From contig OY756958.1 in NCBI GenBank assembly GCA_963580455.1, forward strand, positions 21,836,501-21,900,500: a stretch of DNA of 64,000 nucleotides, in the 5' to 3' direction. Every line of letters starts with the position of its first letter. Within the stretch, counting starts at the first letter, position 1. Made by a program: the position numbers and the translations under genes. Shown here one piece after another: positions 38,036 to 58,467 of the stretch. The notes beneath the pieces are model-generated. The model saw only the letters and a program-made list of their open reading frames with translations, searched no databases and was not told the origin of the DNA. The stretch is from Euonymus europaeus. Taxonomy: Eukaryota; Streptophyta; Magnoliopsida; Celastrales; Celastraceae.

Positions 38036-41000
38036 TTTATCTTTGTGGAATCTTGGAATCAAACTTCTAATTCAAGGTTTGTGTAATTTCATTGTCTAAA
38101 CATTTCGTTCATAAGTTGAAAAGGTCATTAGCTCATATTTCCCTATATATTGAAAAAAAACTTGATATATATATTTTACACGTCATTGGTGCGCCTCCTT
38201 AAAGGCTCATTTTCATGCGGCAACTAATATTAATTTTGGAAGGAATTAACAATTACGAATTGGGAAATTGACGAATTACTTATGAATTAAATGTGGAAAC
38301 TATTTCTATTTTACCTTTGCAGCTTCATTAGCTCATATTTTCCTAGATATCTGGATAAATATTTTGATATATATATTTTACAACTCATTGGTCCAGTTCC
38401 TTAGAGCCTCATTTACATGCGGCAACTAATTTATTGCAATTTATAAATATCACTGCTCCTACGTTAACAGATAACACATTATTCACTTTTAAATTTTCCT
38501 GCTACATTTCCTATGTAATTTTTCAAAAAGAAATTCATCCCCATCATAGTCTGTTATGTTATTGGTGCTTTTAATTTACTGATGGTATGAGGTTATGTTT
38601 ATATCCACTTTTGTTTTAGTTGAATTAAATTATTTTCCTTTTTCTTGTGATCATAGAATGTTACGTAGGGAGATTATGTTGAAACGCAAACAAATATGTG
38701 ATAACCAGGGCACAAATGCTGCTTCTTTATCAGATGTTCATGGTCATACTTCTGATGTTCTAGAAACATCTAAGCGTCGTTGTATGCGTAGTGTGACAAC
38801 CGGTGCTCAGGTAGAATCATATTTCAGTAGGACAGGTTCTTCCTCCCAAACTTCAACGACAGACAATTATTTGCCTTCCCATCGTTGTAAGAACTGTGGT
38901 GCTTACTTCTGGTTTGAAGAACGTGTCAAGTCACTTGGTAATCGTGTGCCAGTATTCTCCCTCTGTTGTAGGCAAGGCCGAGTTGCTCTTCCAAATCTCC
39001 GTGACCCTCCAATTTATTTGAGAGAACTACTTGACTACAGTGGGGAAATACGATCAAAACACTTTCGTGAGTACATAAGACTTTATAATTCAATATTCGC
39101 ATTCACATCTATAGGCGGCAAGATCGATAGAGAAATTAACAGGGGTCAAGGACCTTATGTTTTCAAGCTCAATGGCCAAAATCATCATCTCATAGGATCG
39201 TTGCTTCCGGTGGATGGGGACAGACCACACTTTGCTCAGCTGTACATATATGACACTGAGAATGAAATTTCAAACAGGATTGCTGCATCATGTGGTGATA
39301 ATGTTAATGACAAGGTTGATGAGGTGATTGTATCAAACTTAATAGATATGTTTGATTCCGTAAATCAACTGGTCAAAGCGTTTAGAATGGCAAGGGATCG
39401 ATTCACTACAGGTGAGATACGACAGGTTTCTTTGACTCTGCCAGTGAGAAGAAATGGAGACGGAATGCAGTATAGCAGCCCATCTGCACCAGAAATGGCA
39501 GCTTTAGTTGTGGGTGATATTGGTGACACAGATTATGGCCGCGACATAATTGTTGAACATCGAACTAGAGGACTGAAAAGAATTAATAATCTTCACCCTA
39601 CATTTATGGCAATGCAATACCCGTTGTTGTTTCCTTATGGGGAGGACGGTTACAGACTAAATATTTTTTATAAGGCATGTACAGAAGGAGCTGCGTTAAA
39701 AAGAGGGCATGTAACAAGGCGTGAATACTACTCCTACATGTTGCAGCAGAGGGAACATAGTGGATGGTTGTTAATACGGGGTGGCAGACTATACCAACAG
39801 TATATAGTCGACGCTTTCACATCTATAGAGGATGAGAGGCTGCGTTACATAAGATATAAACACCAGCAGGAACATTACAGATCAGAAATTTATAGAGGTG
39901 TACAGGATGCATTTCTCAGGGGAGATGTAGCTGCAAGATCGATTGGAAAACGAGTCATTCTACCTTCAAGTTTTACTGGTAGCCCCCGGTATATGATCCA
40001 AAATTACCATGATGCCATGGCAATTTGTAGATCGCGTGGAAATCCAGATCTCTTCATTACTTTCACATGCAATGTGCAATGGAATGAAATACGCAGTGCA
40101 TTGTCTATAATCCCAGGGCAAAAACCAGAAGACAGACCTGACATTGTCTCTAGGATTTTTCATATGAAACTGAATCAGCTTATTGATGATATAAAAAAGC
40201 AGAAGTATTTTGGGAATGAAATTGGAGCAGTCTATACAATTGAATTTCAAAAGAGGGGATTGCCACATGTGCACATCATTGTTTGGCTACATGAAAACAA
40301 TAAATACCCAACTCCAACTGATATAGATAACATCATTTCTGCAGAAATCCCAGATCAGAAATCTGATCCATTGTTGTACTCCATCGTCTCCAAATTTATG
40401 GTCCATGGACCTTGTGGAAGCGCAAACCGAAAAGCACCGTGCATGAAGAATGGAAAATGTACAAAGTACTTCCCTAAGAAATATTATGCTGAAACTGTAA
40501 TTGGCGAGGATGGTTTTGCGGTTTATCGCAGACGTGATGACCAAAGGTCTATTACTAAAGCTGGTGTTGAACTTTACAACAGATCCATTGTGCCATATAA
40601 CAAGGGATTACTATTGAAATATGAGGCTCATATCAACGTTGAATGGTGCAATCGTTCAAGAGCCATCAAGTATTTGTTCAAGTATGTGAATAAGGGACCT
40701 GACAGAACAAGAGCTTTATTGCAAGAGATACCAAACAGCACCGAAAGCCCCTCAACCTCTCAAGAACCGGTTATTGATGAAGTAAAAATGTACGAGGATT
40801 GTAGATATATCTCTCCTTACGAATCAACTTGGAGAATATTTGAATTCCATATCCATTTTAAGTTCCCTAACGTTGAAACCCTTTTGATACACCTGCCATT
40901 AATGAACAATATAGTTTTCAAGGGTGACTTAGATGTTAATGAGGTGTTGAATAGACCTGGCATCGAGAAAACTATGTTAACAGAGTGGATGTTCATGAAC

Positions 41001-42309
41001 AATAGCTCTCCAGACGCATGTCAACTAATGTACACAGAATTCCCGTCATTTTGGAGATGGGATGGGCCTAATAAAACATGGCTAAGAAGACAGAGAGGAG
41101 ATTGTATTGGCAGAATTTCGTTTGTTCATCCTTCAGCTGGCGAAGTATATTATCTTAGAATTTTGCTATCTCATGTGAAAGGACCTAAGAACTTCGTTGA
41201 TATCAGAACAGTGAATGGAATTGTCCACGAAACTTTCAAGCAAGCATGTGATGCAATGGGTTTAATAGGCAACGATAAAGAGTGGCATGAAGCAATGGAT
41301 GAATCCTCAGTTTGGGCAAGTTCTGCACAACTTCGTAGTTTATTTGTTACACTGGTATTGTTTTGTGAGGTGGTAGATGCAAGGAAGCTTTTTGAGGCAA
41401 ATTTAAAAAAAATGCAAGAAGATGTACTTTATAGGCTACAGTCTATCCTAGGAATTCCAAAGCTACATCTGTCTGAAGAAGAAATCAGGAATAAAGTCAT
41501 TACTGACATTGAAAAAAATTTCAGGAGAAATGGATCATCTCTAAGTGAACATGCACTTCCAGAGCCTACTTCTAGACTTGATCACAATGTTGGAAACACA
41601 ATGTTAATGGAGGAACTTGCACACAATACCCCAGACCTACATTATCAGAATATGGATTTCATAAATTAGATGAACGATGCGCAGAAAGAAATCTATGAAG
41701 CTGTCTTGGAAGCTGTGTATAGTGGTAGTGGCGGATTATTTTTCCTCTATGGTCATGGTGGAACAGGCAAAACTTTTATTTATAAAGCAATAATCACTCG
41801 ACTTCGTTCAGAAGGAAAAATTGTAATTGCTGTTGCTTCATTTGGAATTGCATCCCTCTTATTGCCAGAAGGAAGGACAACACACTCGAGGTTTAAAATA
41901 CCCATTGAAATACATGGCGAATCAACCTGTCATATTAAAAAGGGAACGCATCTCGCTGAACTACTTACAAATGCTAGCTTGATTGCTTGGGATGAAGCAC
42001 CAATGGCTCATCGTAATTTCTTTGAGGCTTTGGATAGAACACTTACAGATATACTCAGCTCAGAGGAGGAAAATCCACTTGATACGCCCTTTGGAGGAAA
42101 ACCTATTCTTTTAGGTGGTGACTTCAGGCAAATTCTTCCAGTTGTATTGAAAGGCACAAGACATGACACTGTGAGAGCCTGTATAACTCAATCTTACCTG
42201 TGGAAAAAATGCAAGATCTTTTATCTAACACAAAACATGAGACTCTCAGCCATTGGTCTAAATGAAAAACAAATCAATGAGTTAGCTAATTTTGCAAAAT
42301 GGTTGCTGG

Positions 42310-45300
42310 TGTTGGTTGCTAAAATTAATTTTAGAACATGCGGAAGCGTTTTATGGATCGTTCTTAGCATAGGTACAAATCAAAAAATTTAATCGGAAGC
42401 CAAACAATCCTAGATTGTTACACGCCTATCAAGTGTTATCCTAGATCCAATTAATTTTGTAATTAATCCTAGCATGCTTCTAGTATTAATTTCATACAAA
42501 ATAATTCTTAGATCTAAACATACAATCATGGCATGATGAAGGTTAGAAGAAAAATACCAACCTCTTTACTATCGAGGTCCAACGTGCTATCCGTCTTGAT
42601 CACGAACTCAACACTTGATCACGAACACACGATCGGATCTTGAACACACCCTTTGTTTGATCACACCTCTTGATCACGAACCACCAATTTAGAAAACAAG
42701 AATCACCAAGAATAGCCTATGTTGTTTCCTAGGTATTCTCTTTAATCTCCTTGCGAAAAAGCAAAGCAAAAAACCCAATTGGTAGTGAACCAAAAGAATC
42801 TCACACGGCCTCACCTTTTTTGTGTTATAAAAGTTACCCATATGAGAGAGATACATGATGTATTTATATCTAAAGTCAACAAGTCTCCTTTTTAGGTTTT
42901 GTTTTACTAGTCCTACATGAAATAGGAAAAGTCAAAACCCAAGGTCACCTAAAACACATATTGTAATTGGCGCCTATTGCATGTACATTTATTGGGCCAT
43001 GCATTCAAGCATGATTTGGACCTAATCATGGCCCAAAGTAAAAACCTTTTTGATTAAGTCCAATCTAATTGGACCTCTAGGTTTTCTTTTGGCCCAATAC
43101 TTCAAGAATTCAAGGCTCAAATATTATTTTGATCCTAAGCCCATTCTTGACTTTAATTTCGATTATGCAAAATATTTATTTCACAATCTAAATCAAAATT
43201 TCGAGACTTATTATTTTTCTATAAATACACTTACAAGAATTTTGTATATCTTAACAAAAATAATTTTATCTTAGGGTTATCTTTGGAAGACCAAAACCCA
43301 ATAAAATTATATCTATTTGTAATACAAATTCTATTCTTGTAACTTCTCCAACAACCGTTGTGATATGGTGAATTTTGCCGATCTTCCTTAAATAGGACAA
43401 AAGAATATATAGAGCTACCAAAGGGACTCACTCCGCAGGACATACATATTGTGGCTCCCGAAATATTATTCTTTACCGTCAAACTCTATGACTAGGAATA
43501 ATATAACAATCCAATGTTCGTCTGACACTACCTGAACTTTGGATGCACTCCCCAATATGTACGATTCTTACATCGAGGCTTTTCCATAATTAGAAACCTA
43601 TCCCTGACCTATGGGAAGTGTACTTGCATATCCTCCATGCAACACCCGGTAAGATGGAGTGAATTTATTCATACTATCAAACACTCCAAAATCCATATTT
43701 TCTCTGAGCTCCAGATTCCTTTATATCTATCCTCTAAGCGTATTAAATTGACCCGTCGATCAATTTAATTCACAACGCTTGATTCGTTAGAATCACTATG
43801 CATAGTTTTTTAGATAGATTAATTTGAACATCTCAGATGGGTGCTTACACTTTCATAACTAAAAGTACATGAATGACTATTTTGTAGGTATGCGCTTATA
43901 CCCTAGTGGCATACATCCAAATCATCAAGATTTTGACAATAGTGCGTGTCTCACCTTTTTTGTGTTATAAAAGTTACCCATATGAGAGAGATACATGATG
44001 TATTTATATCTAAAGTCAACAAGTCTCCTTTTTAGGTTTTGTTTTACTAGTCCTACATGAAATAGGAAAAGTCAAAACCCAAGGTCACCTAAAACACATA
44101 TTGTAATTGGCGCCTATTGCATGTACATTTATTGGGCCATGCATTCAAGCATGATTTGGACCTAATCATGGCCCAAAGTAAAAACCTTTTTGATTAAGTC
44201 CAATCTAATTGGACCTCTAGGTTTTCTTTTGGCCCAATACTTCAAGAATTCAAGGCTCAAATATTATTTTGATCCTAAGCCCATTCTTGACTTTAATTTC
44301 GATTATGCAAAATATTTATTTCACAATCTAAATCAAAATTTCGAGACTTATTATTTTTCTATAAATACACTTACAAGAATTTTGTATATCTTAACAAAAA
44401 TAATTTTATCTTAGGGTTATCTTTGGAAGACCAAAACCCAATAAAATTATATCTATTTGTAATACAAATTCTATTCTTGTAACTTCTCCAACAACCGTTG
44501 TGATATGGTGAATTTTGCCGATCTTCCTTAAATAGGACAAAAGAATATATAGAGCTACCAAGGGGACTCACTCCGCAGGACATACATATTGTGGCTCCCG
44601 AAATATTATTCTTTACCGTCAAACTCTATGACTAGGAATAATATAACAATCCAATGTTCGTCTGACACTACCTGAACTTTGGATGCACTCCCCAATATGT
44701 ACGATTCTTACATCGAGGCTTTTCCATAATTAGAAACCTATCCCTGACCTATGGGAAGTGTACTTGCATATCCTCCATGCAACACCCGGTAAGATGGAGT
44801 GAATTTATTCATACTATCAAACACTCCAAAATCCATATTTTCTCTGAGCTCCAGATTCCTTTATATCTATCCTCTAAGCGTATTAAATTGACCCGTCGAT
44901 CAATTTAATTCACAACGCTTGATTCGTTAGAATCACTATGCATAGTTTTTTAGATAGATTAATTTGAACATCTCAGATGGGTGCTTACACTTTCATAACT
45001 AAAAGTACATAAATGACTATTTTGTAGGTATGCGCTTATACCCTAGTGGCATACATCCAAATCATCAAGATTTTGACAATAGTGCGTGTCTCACTTATTG
45101 ATGAATCAAAATGCACACGCTATAAGTATAAACGTATTGACCTACTCAAGCTTGAGATATACCGTACTCCCATAGCTATAGGATGAACAACTCTTTGATA
45201 GCACGTTTCTAGTTGTTCATTCCTATGTAAGTCCGTCAATGTATATGTCCACATACACACTAGTGCACCAATCCGAGAATCCTCTCAAACGGTCAAGACA

Positions 45301-45614
45301 AACCATTCCCCTAATTGGAGATGTCCATGCACTCAACCTATATCAACAAAGTGCCTAACTTTGTTAATCTGGTTGTGACTAATGATTTAGAATGTAATAA
45401 TGAATGAATCTTGTGTCAATCTATACTCACACTATAAGTGTATCTGAGTATCCAAGATTCACATATCTAACATCCTTAGACCTTGATAGAACATTCACAT
45501 ATAAATGAAATATTTAAAATACAACATTTAAAACACAAATGCAATCATAAAATGTTTATTCTTGAATTTCAGAATTTTCCTTACATGGTATGTTTTTAGG
45601 ACATCATCCCAACA
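42310..45614. mobile_element. LTR-class insertion (solo-LTR-like, 3305 bp) in the Helitron helicase
   Basis: Begins TGTTGGTTGC and ends CATCCCAACA, the TG..CA termini with a short inverted TGTTGG/CCAACA typical of LTRs. It is flanked by the 5-bp duplication GCTGG (42305-42309, 45615-45619). Dropping the insertion and one GCTGG restores the helicase frame exactly (..AKWLL then AIGERT..), which confirms both boundaries. No gag/pol, primer-binding site, polypurine tract or second copy of the ends is visible inside. It therefore looks like a single long LTR left by recombination: about 2165 bp once the internal 1140-bp duplication is discounted. A TATAAATACA box lies at about 43221 and again in the second copy at about 44361. 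Confidence 0.85.
42811..45090. repeat. 1140-bp nearly perfect tandem duplication inside the LTR insertion
   Basis: Unit 1 is 42811-43950 and unit 2 is 43951-45090. I found only two differences: CCAAAGGGG/CCAAGGGGA-type near 43426 versus 44566, and ACATGAATG/ACATAAATG near 43870 versus 45010. The breakpoints share CTCAC (42810 region, 43950 junction, 45090 end), so the duplication likely arose by slippage or microhomology-mediated repair. Twin short ORFs in each copy are by-products. Confidence 0.95.
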
Positions 45615-46559
45615 GCTGGCAATAGGAGAAAGAACTGCAGAGACTCGAAAGTTGAACAATGACGAGGAATGTCCAACTTGGATTAAGATACCTGATCAAT
45701 TACTGGTATATCCTATGACAACAGATATCGAGGACATAACATCTGAAATCTATGGAGATTTGACTGCCATGTACGCTGATGCTAATTACTTGAAACAAAG
45801 GGCTATAATAACACCAACAAACGACATTGTTGAAGCTATTAACTCCCATGTTTTGTCGCTGGTTCCATCGAAAGAAAGAATTTATCACAGCTTCGACTCC
45901 ATTTATAAAGTGGTTGGTGCTTCAGATAGTGATGATATATTATATCCTACAGAATTTCTAAATTCTCTGACTTTCAGTGGTGTTCCAAATCACGCGCTTC
46001 ATCTAAAGGTGAACACCCCCGTAATGCTGCTACGAAACATCAATCAAAGCAATGGGTTATGTAATGGAACACGGCTGTTGGTAAATAGGCTAGGAGACAG
46101 AGTTGTCCAAGCAACCATAATCACTGGTACCAACATAGGCGAAAAAATTTGTGTGCTAAGAATAATTATGTCAGCATCAGGGAGCAAATGACATTTCACT
46201 CTGAGACGAAGACAATTCCCTTTAAGGTTGTGTTATGCAATGACAATAAATAAATGTCAAGGACAAACCCTCGAAAAGGTAGGATTATACCTCTCTAGAC
46301 CCGTTTTTTCACATGGTCAACTATATGTAGCTGCTTCAAGGGTGACAAGCCAAGAAGGTCTGAGGGTGCTTATAGGTGGACAGACTGACGAAGAGAGCAC
46401 ACACACAAAAAATATTGTCTACGATGAAATATTTGAAGGACTACACACAGGTTTGAAACACTACTACATTATGTTATTTCTTTTAAACTAACTATAGTTG
46501 ACATTGTTTTGTAAAAAATATACAGGATGATGTAAGGACCCGATACGTTATACAACATT

Positions 46560-49096
46560 ATCAGAGTTATGAGTTTGAAAAGAAGACAATAAATTGAAAC
46601 CCTCATCTCTTTGTTCAAAAGGTATATTATACTGAACATATTGGTAGCTCATGCTGCCATGACATCATACTTAAAACTAATTTTGCCCCTCAAAAAATGT
46701 CTGTCGTGTGAATCTATACACTATTACTACAAGTAACTCTATATTTAAGAGTTTTACTTTATTCTATTTTAGGGACAATATGCAATATCAATGGATAATA
46801 CATTAAGAACGATAACATGTAAGTAACACCATGTCTTCCACGTGTTCATTTATTATGCAATATTCTGACCTCTACTTAAGTTGGAATCAATGTTTATGGT
46901 GTGCAGCTTCCCCCATATCTGTTGATAACTCTCACCTCTTCAAAATTGTCTTTGGACTAAAGGTCAAACTCTCAACAACTTGACTATATGTCTTGGTTTC
47001 ACAAGAGTTTGTAGATATCGTATTACCTGTTGTCATTTATCTTCCTCCTCATAAAACTCTGCCTCTTTTATTTCGATTGCTTTGACCTTTCATTTTTAAA
47101 ACCTTCTTTTATTTCATGCACGTCTTCATTTTTGTTGTGCTTCATGTGCCAGGTGTATCATTGCCATTAAAACTCACATCGGCTATTATTTTTGGGCAAA
47201 ATTTCTCAAACCTCAACTTCTTGCTGGTGGATGCCCAGGTAAAAAATTATTCACAATAACTTGAAATTGTTAATATTGCTTTCATCGCCATTTCTTGATC
47301 ATTAGCTAAACCCTGCTTAGGCTATGTTCATGCACCTTCAGTTTTGCCTTTCTTGATCATTGGCTAAACCCTGCTTTGTGCATTGTCTTCTAATTTCTGC
47401 TCATGTCTTCCTTCATTTTCTGCCAAAACAAAGTTGATATAAAGGATTTTGGAATTCCAGTTGAGTTTTCTTTTTTCTCAACACAATTTCTTAAAAACTG
47501 TAAAGATACATCACTGTTACAAACAAAAAAACTAAAAATAAATATATCAGTTGCTCTTAGGCATTTCTCTAAACTTCGTGACAGCTCTTACATATTTTCC
47601 TATATGGTATGCTCGCAAGAAATGAAGTCGTGCATTGTCTATGTCGAATATGAACCATATCATTCCCTTACGTTATTTTTTTTCCCAGGATATTACTTTT
47701 TCACATAAATGAAGTATTAGTCTATATCCAACTCATGTAGGACAGGCGTACATTCTTGGAATTTACATCATGTCACCTAAAAGACTCAATTTATTTATTG
47801 TTATACTCCTCTTATGTTTGTGTGTTTGCCTCTTTTTTAAAGTTAATGATTTTTACTTTAATATATATTTACACCAAGTACAACCATTTCAACTTGATGA
47901 AGATGTAAGGTTGTAGGAAACAAATATACAGTTGTTGACTACTTTCAACATCACAAAATGTAAGCAATCAGCCACAAGTTGATTTCTTTTTTTCCTTTTT
48001 TTGGAATCTTAGTGTATCATCCAAGTTGTTCTTGATTACTGACTTGCTGTGATATGAGTCAACTGTGACAATTATCCTATGTTTATTGTTGTTTTTTCCT
48101 CCCAAATGAAGAGGAATATGGGAACATTGATTCTGCATATGGATCTACTGCAAAATCCTACATCAAGTGGCCACTAACACTATCAACAGTAAAATAGGCA
48201 TATGTATATTATGGAGGATGTATTACCTGTATTTTGTTTGTAATGCCAATTAAGACAACTCCTCCGAAACTTCATTACATTAGTAGAATATAGAAATATT
48301 AGCATCAACAACTTGAGCATCATTTAGTCATAGATTCAGCAATGCATTCACGGAAGGTTCCTCCATCTTTGAATCAGGAGAAGATAAGAGTTGCGTTAAA
48401 TGTAGTACCATGCCATTGCTAGAAATGAGTATTCTTTTCTCAGGATTTCCCTTGGAGAGAAGTCGGATCTTCTTCACTGCTTCTCTCTGCACTGCTAAAC
48501 TTCATATGTACTTGAGGATAAATTCTCAATCAACTAACATGAATATAACTAAGAAACCTTCTGGGCATGATCTCATATTTTTTGTCTATGAAAACAAAAG
48601 CTACACGCCTACATGTAACTAACAACCTTTAAAGTTCTTCTCTAAAAAAGTTTCCTCAATATATATAGCATAAACATCTGTAAATATAATTTTCTCTTCC
48701 AAGTAAAAAAATTAAGTGGCATAATCATACCGCCATCCAATGATCCACTAACCATTTTTAGGAATAATACACTATGTAAAGCCAATGAAAAAATAAATAT
48801 GAAATCGCCATGCCCCCACTATTTAAAATTTGACATCATGAAACTAAAACATCCATTCTCTTTAAAATTCTGCCATTAACAAAACTGGATCGTCCATGAC
48901 AACAAAAATTATGATCTTGCTTTATGGGTAACCACTAAAAATGCTAAAATATTAACTGCTATGCAATTTGAGAAAAATGTATTATACTCCACTTGCTAGG
49001 ACATACAAATGACTTATAAAGAACAACTACATTTAACCCTTAAAAAAAATATTTCTCATAAATAATTCTCAGCAACAACAACAAATAATTCTCCGC
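46560..49096. other. Helitron 3' non-coding part
   Basis: Follows the helicase. AT-rich, no recognised gene. A duplicated phrase (TTTCTTGATCATT(A/G)GCTAAACC) occurs at about 47293 and 47350. An open frame at 47403-47708 has no recognisable domain. A replication-protein-A-like companion ORF, carried by some plant Helitrons, was not seen. Confidence 0.4.
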
Positions 49097-49125
49097 CCCG
49101 CGGCAACGCGCGGGCACGACACTAG
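49097..49125 (+). terminator. Helitron 3' terminal hairpin and CTAG end
   Basis: CCCGCG (49097-49102) pairs with CGCGGG (49109-49114) over a six-base loop. CACGACA and CTAG follow. This is the rolling-circle transposition terminator position. Confidence 0.88.
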
Positions 49126-50383
49126 TTTCATATAAAAGCTGTGGTTGCCAAAGTTATATTTTTAGACATGAAATAATTTTTTGTTAATATAAATGCTAGG
49201 GTTATTCATGTATTTTCCACCTAAACCTACAAAAGCAATACCTTAAAAAAGAACTCACTCAGTCCTCGACGACAACGGACAAGAAGTCCACAATTGAAAT
49301 CCCTTGCGTCCCGCGGCCTAACCCTTACAAACCTTCATCGATCGACGGAGACACTGGTGCTGCGGACCGCCCGTTCTGACTCTTCAAGCTTCAACGATCG
49401 AAGTCCACAATTGTCCCTCTCTTCCATCATCGTCAAGACGTCAACGCTGAACAGGTTTGTCTCTACTCTCTCTTCGGCACTTTTTGGTATTTGTAGATTG
49501 TAATGCTGCGAAGCAAGAACTTCTGTGGGGATTGAATCGTAGTACTATTGATGATTCTTACTATATTTGGGGATTTGGGATTTTTCTCTGTCTAATTTGG
49601 GGATTCTTATTCTCTGTCTAATTTGGGGATTTTTGTAACGTGGTTTGTTTTGTCATATTCGTTGGTTATCAGTATTAGGTGGGTAATTACTAATTAGTGT
49701 AGTTTTATCGCTTATGGTTTTTCGGTTCTTCCGTCGTGTTTTCAGTTTTTCCTCTAGAAGTTAAATGATGAGCATGGAAGGTTTTCAGTTTGTCTTCATT
49801 GGTCTCTCATTTTTTACCTCCCTTTTTAGTTTTAACATCTACTCGTCGTTCTCTTTAATTTTTGTTCGAGTTGCAGGAGACTAGAACTATTTTAGGGTTT
49901 ATATGTGCAAGGGAGAAACATAAGTGCTTCGAAGGAGTTAGGGTGACCTTTGTTGATGGAGCTGATTTTTATATTTTCATATGGGTCGGCATCTTTATTA
50001 GGGTTTTTTGGTGCATTTTGTTTATTGTAGTCTGTGAGCCCGTCAGTGGTAATGAAGAATCAAAATACCATATTAATGTTTTGGAGTTTATACGATGATT
50101 CATTGGAAACCAACAAAGCCTAGTTATCCAAATTTGAACGTTTACATTCCAAAACATTCAAATATTCAATGCCATTTGAACGTTTTGTCCTTGTCTTCTT
50201 TGTTTCATCTCCTGATTTATGGGTCTTGTTATGTATAGATGCTGGTATGCGTGGTTGTGTGCTTAAACTTATATTTTCTGGGGTGTTTGCTTTTTATTTG
50301 TTTATTTTTTGAAATAAAAATACTGCTGGTGTCCTTGGAGTTCATTTGTTGTCTGATTTATTTTGTTGTCTATAGAAACTGGT
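49126..50383 (+). promoter_or_regulatory. Presumed promoter and spliced 5' leader of the RNA helicase gene
   Basis: TATA-like sequences lie at 49131 (TATAAAA) and about 49189 (TATAAATG). A C/T-rich, less AT-rich stretch (49255-49454) looks like a 5' UTR exon ending AACAG|GTTTGT. The best acceptor before the start codon is TCTATAG at 50375, giving a 921-base leader intron; CGAGTTGCAG at about 49877 is an alternative. The leader-intron model is an inference, as no transcript was available. The start codon at 50384 is chosen because METTEAAAA leads straight into the conserved GPRYAPDDP. Confidence 0.45.
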
Positions 50384-58037
<7,654 letters not shown>

Positions 58038-58467
58038 CCTAGTGAGTTACGTGCGGGTGAATTATTTGTTTTGTTGGAGTTGAGGATGCTGTCCAATTCT
58101 GTCTGGATACTCTCTTGATGCGTTGTGACGACCACAACTTTAGCCAGGCTGTGAATTACCTGCTGGTACCAGAGGGATTCATGCTTTATGATAATTTTAG
58201 GTTGGTTTTGGGAATGTTGGATATGGGGCAGCCTCATTTTGAACCCATCAATGCATTCGAACCTTGAATGAAACTCAATTGTGTGTTCTTGAACAGGGAT
58301 GAGCAGACTGTACTGCCAAGTTGGTCTATGTGCTTCCATTTATTTGAATTCATTGACATTATTTTAAAAAATGATTTTGAAATTTGCTTATCTTTTTCTT
58401 AGTATATGCTGCATATTATTTACATGCCTAAAACGCAAGGATTATTTTCAAGGAAGTTTCGCATTTA

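Larger units (their letters stand above)
38658..46491 (+). pseudogene. Helitron Rep/PIF1-type helicase, two nonsense codons and one LTR insertion
   Basis: Rolling-circle replication initiator fused to an SF1 helicase. Start chosen at 38658 (MLRREIMLKRK), just after a possible AG acceptor; an in-frame ATG also exists at 38595. Segments: 38658-41666, 41670-42309 and 45620-46491, all in one frame when the insertion is set aside, about 1500 codons. In order: a zinc-finger-like KNCGAYFWFEE; the Rep domain with the HUH motif GLPHVHIIVWL; and the two-tyrosine motif AIKYLFKYVNKG. The helicase has Walker A GHGGTGKT, Walker B IAWDEAPM, GGDFRQILPV, and C-terminal [13 protein letters not shown] and YVAASRVTS. 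Breaks: TAG at 41667-41669 (between Rep and helicase), TGA at 46189-46191 (before [15 protein letters not shown]), and the LTR insertion after FAKWLL. Catalytic residues are intact, so loss of function is recent. Splicing at the 3' end (after 46450) is uncertain. Confidence 0.9.
35467..49125 (+). mobile_element. Helitron (rolling-circle transposon), about 13.7 kb including a nested LTR insertion
   Basis: The 3' end is diagnostic: a GC-rich hairpin (CCCGCG, loop, CGCGGG at 49097-49114), then seven bases and CTAG (49122-49125), followed by host T. The element encodes the Rep/helicase protein found in autonomous Helitrons (38658 to about 46491). The 5' TC end should lie next to a host A. Two such sites fit, 35467 and 35470, just before [17 protein letters not shown] chose the outer one without proof. 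Helitrons make no target duplication and have no TIRs, as here. The leader (35.5-38.6 kb) is full of nested segmental repeats, and the part after the helicase (46.5-49.1 kb) has no clear gene. Without the 3305-bp insertion and its 5-bp duplication the element would be about 10.3 kb. Confidence 0.85.

Noticed and set aside
43050..44622. Twin open frames of 74 and 83 codons in each copy of the 1140-bp duplication
   Set aside because: They repeat only because the DNA is duplicated; no protein family or codon signal was recognised.
47403..47708. 101-codon frame after the Helitron helicase as a cargo gene or replication protein A
   Set aside because: No OB-fold or zinc-binding pattern visible; Phe/Ser-rich as expected from AT-rich DNA.
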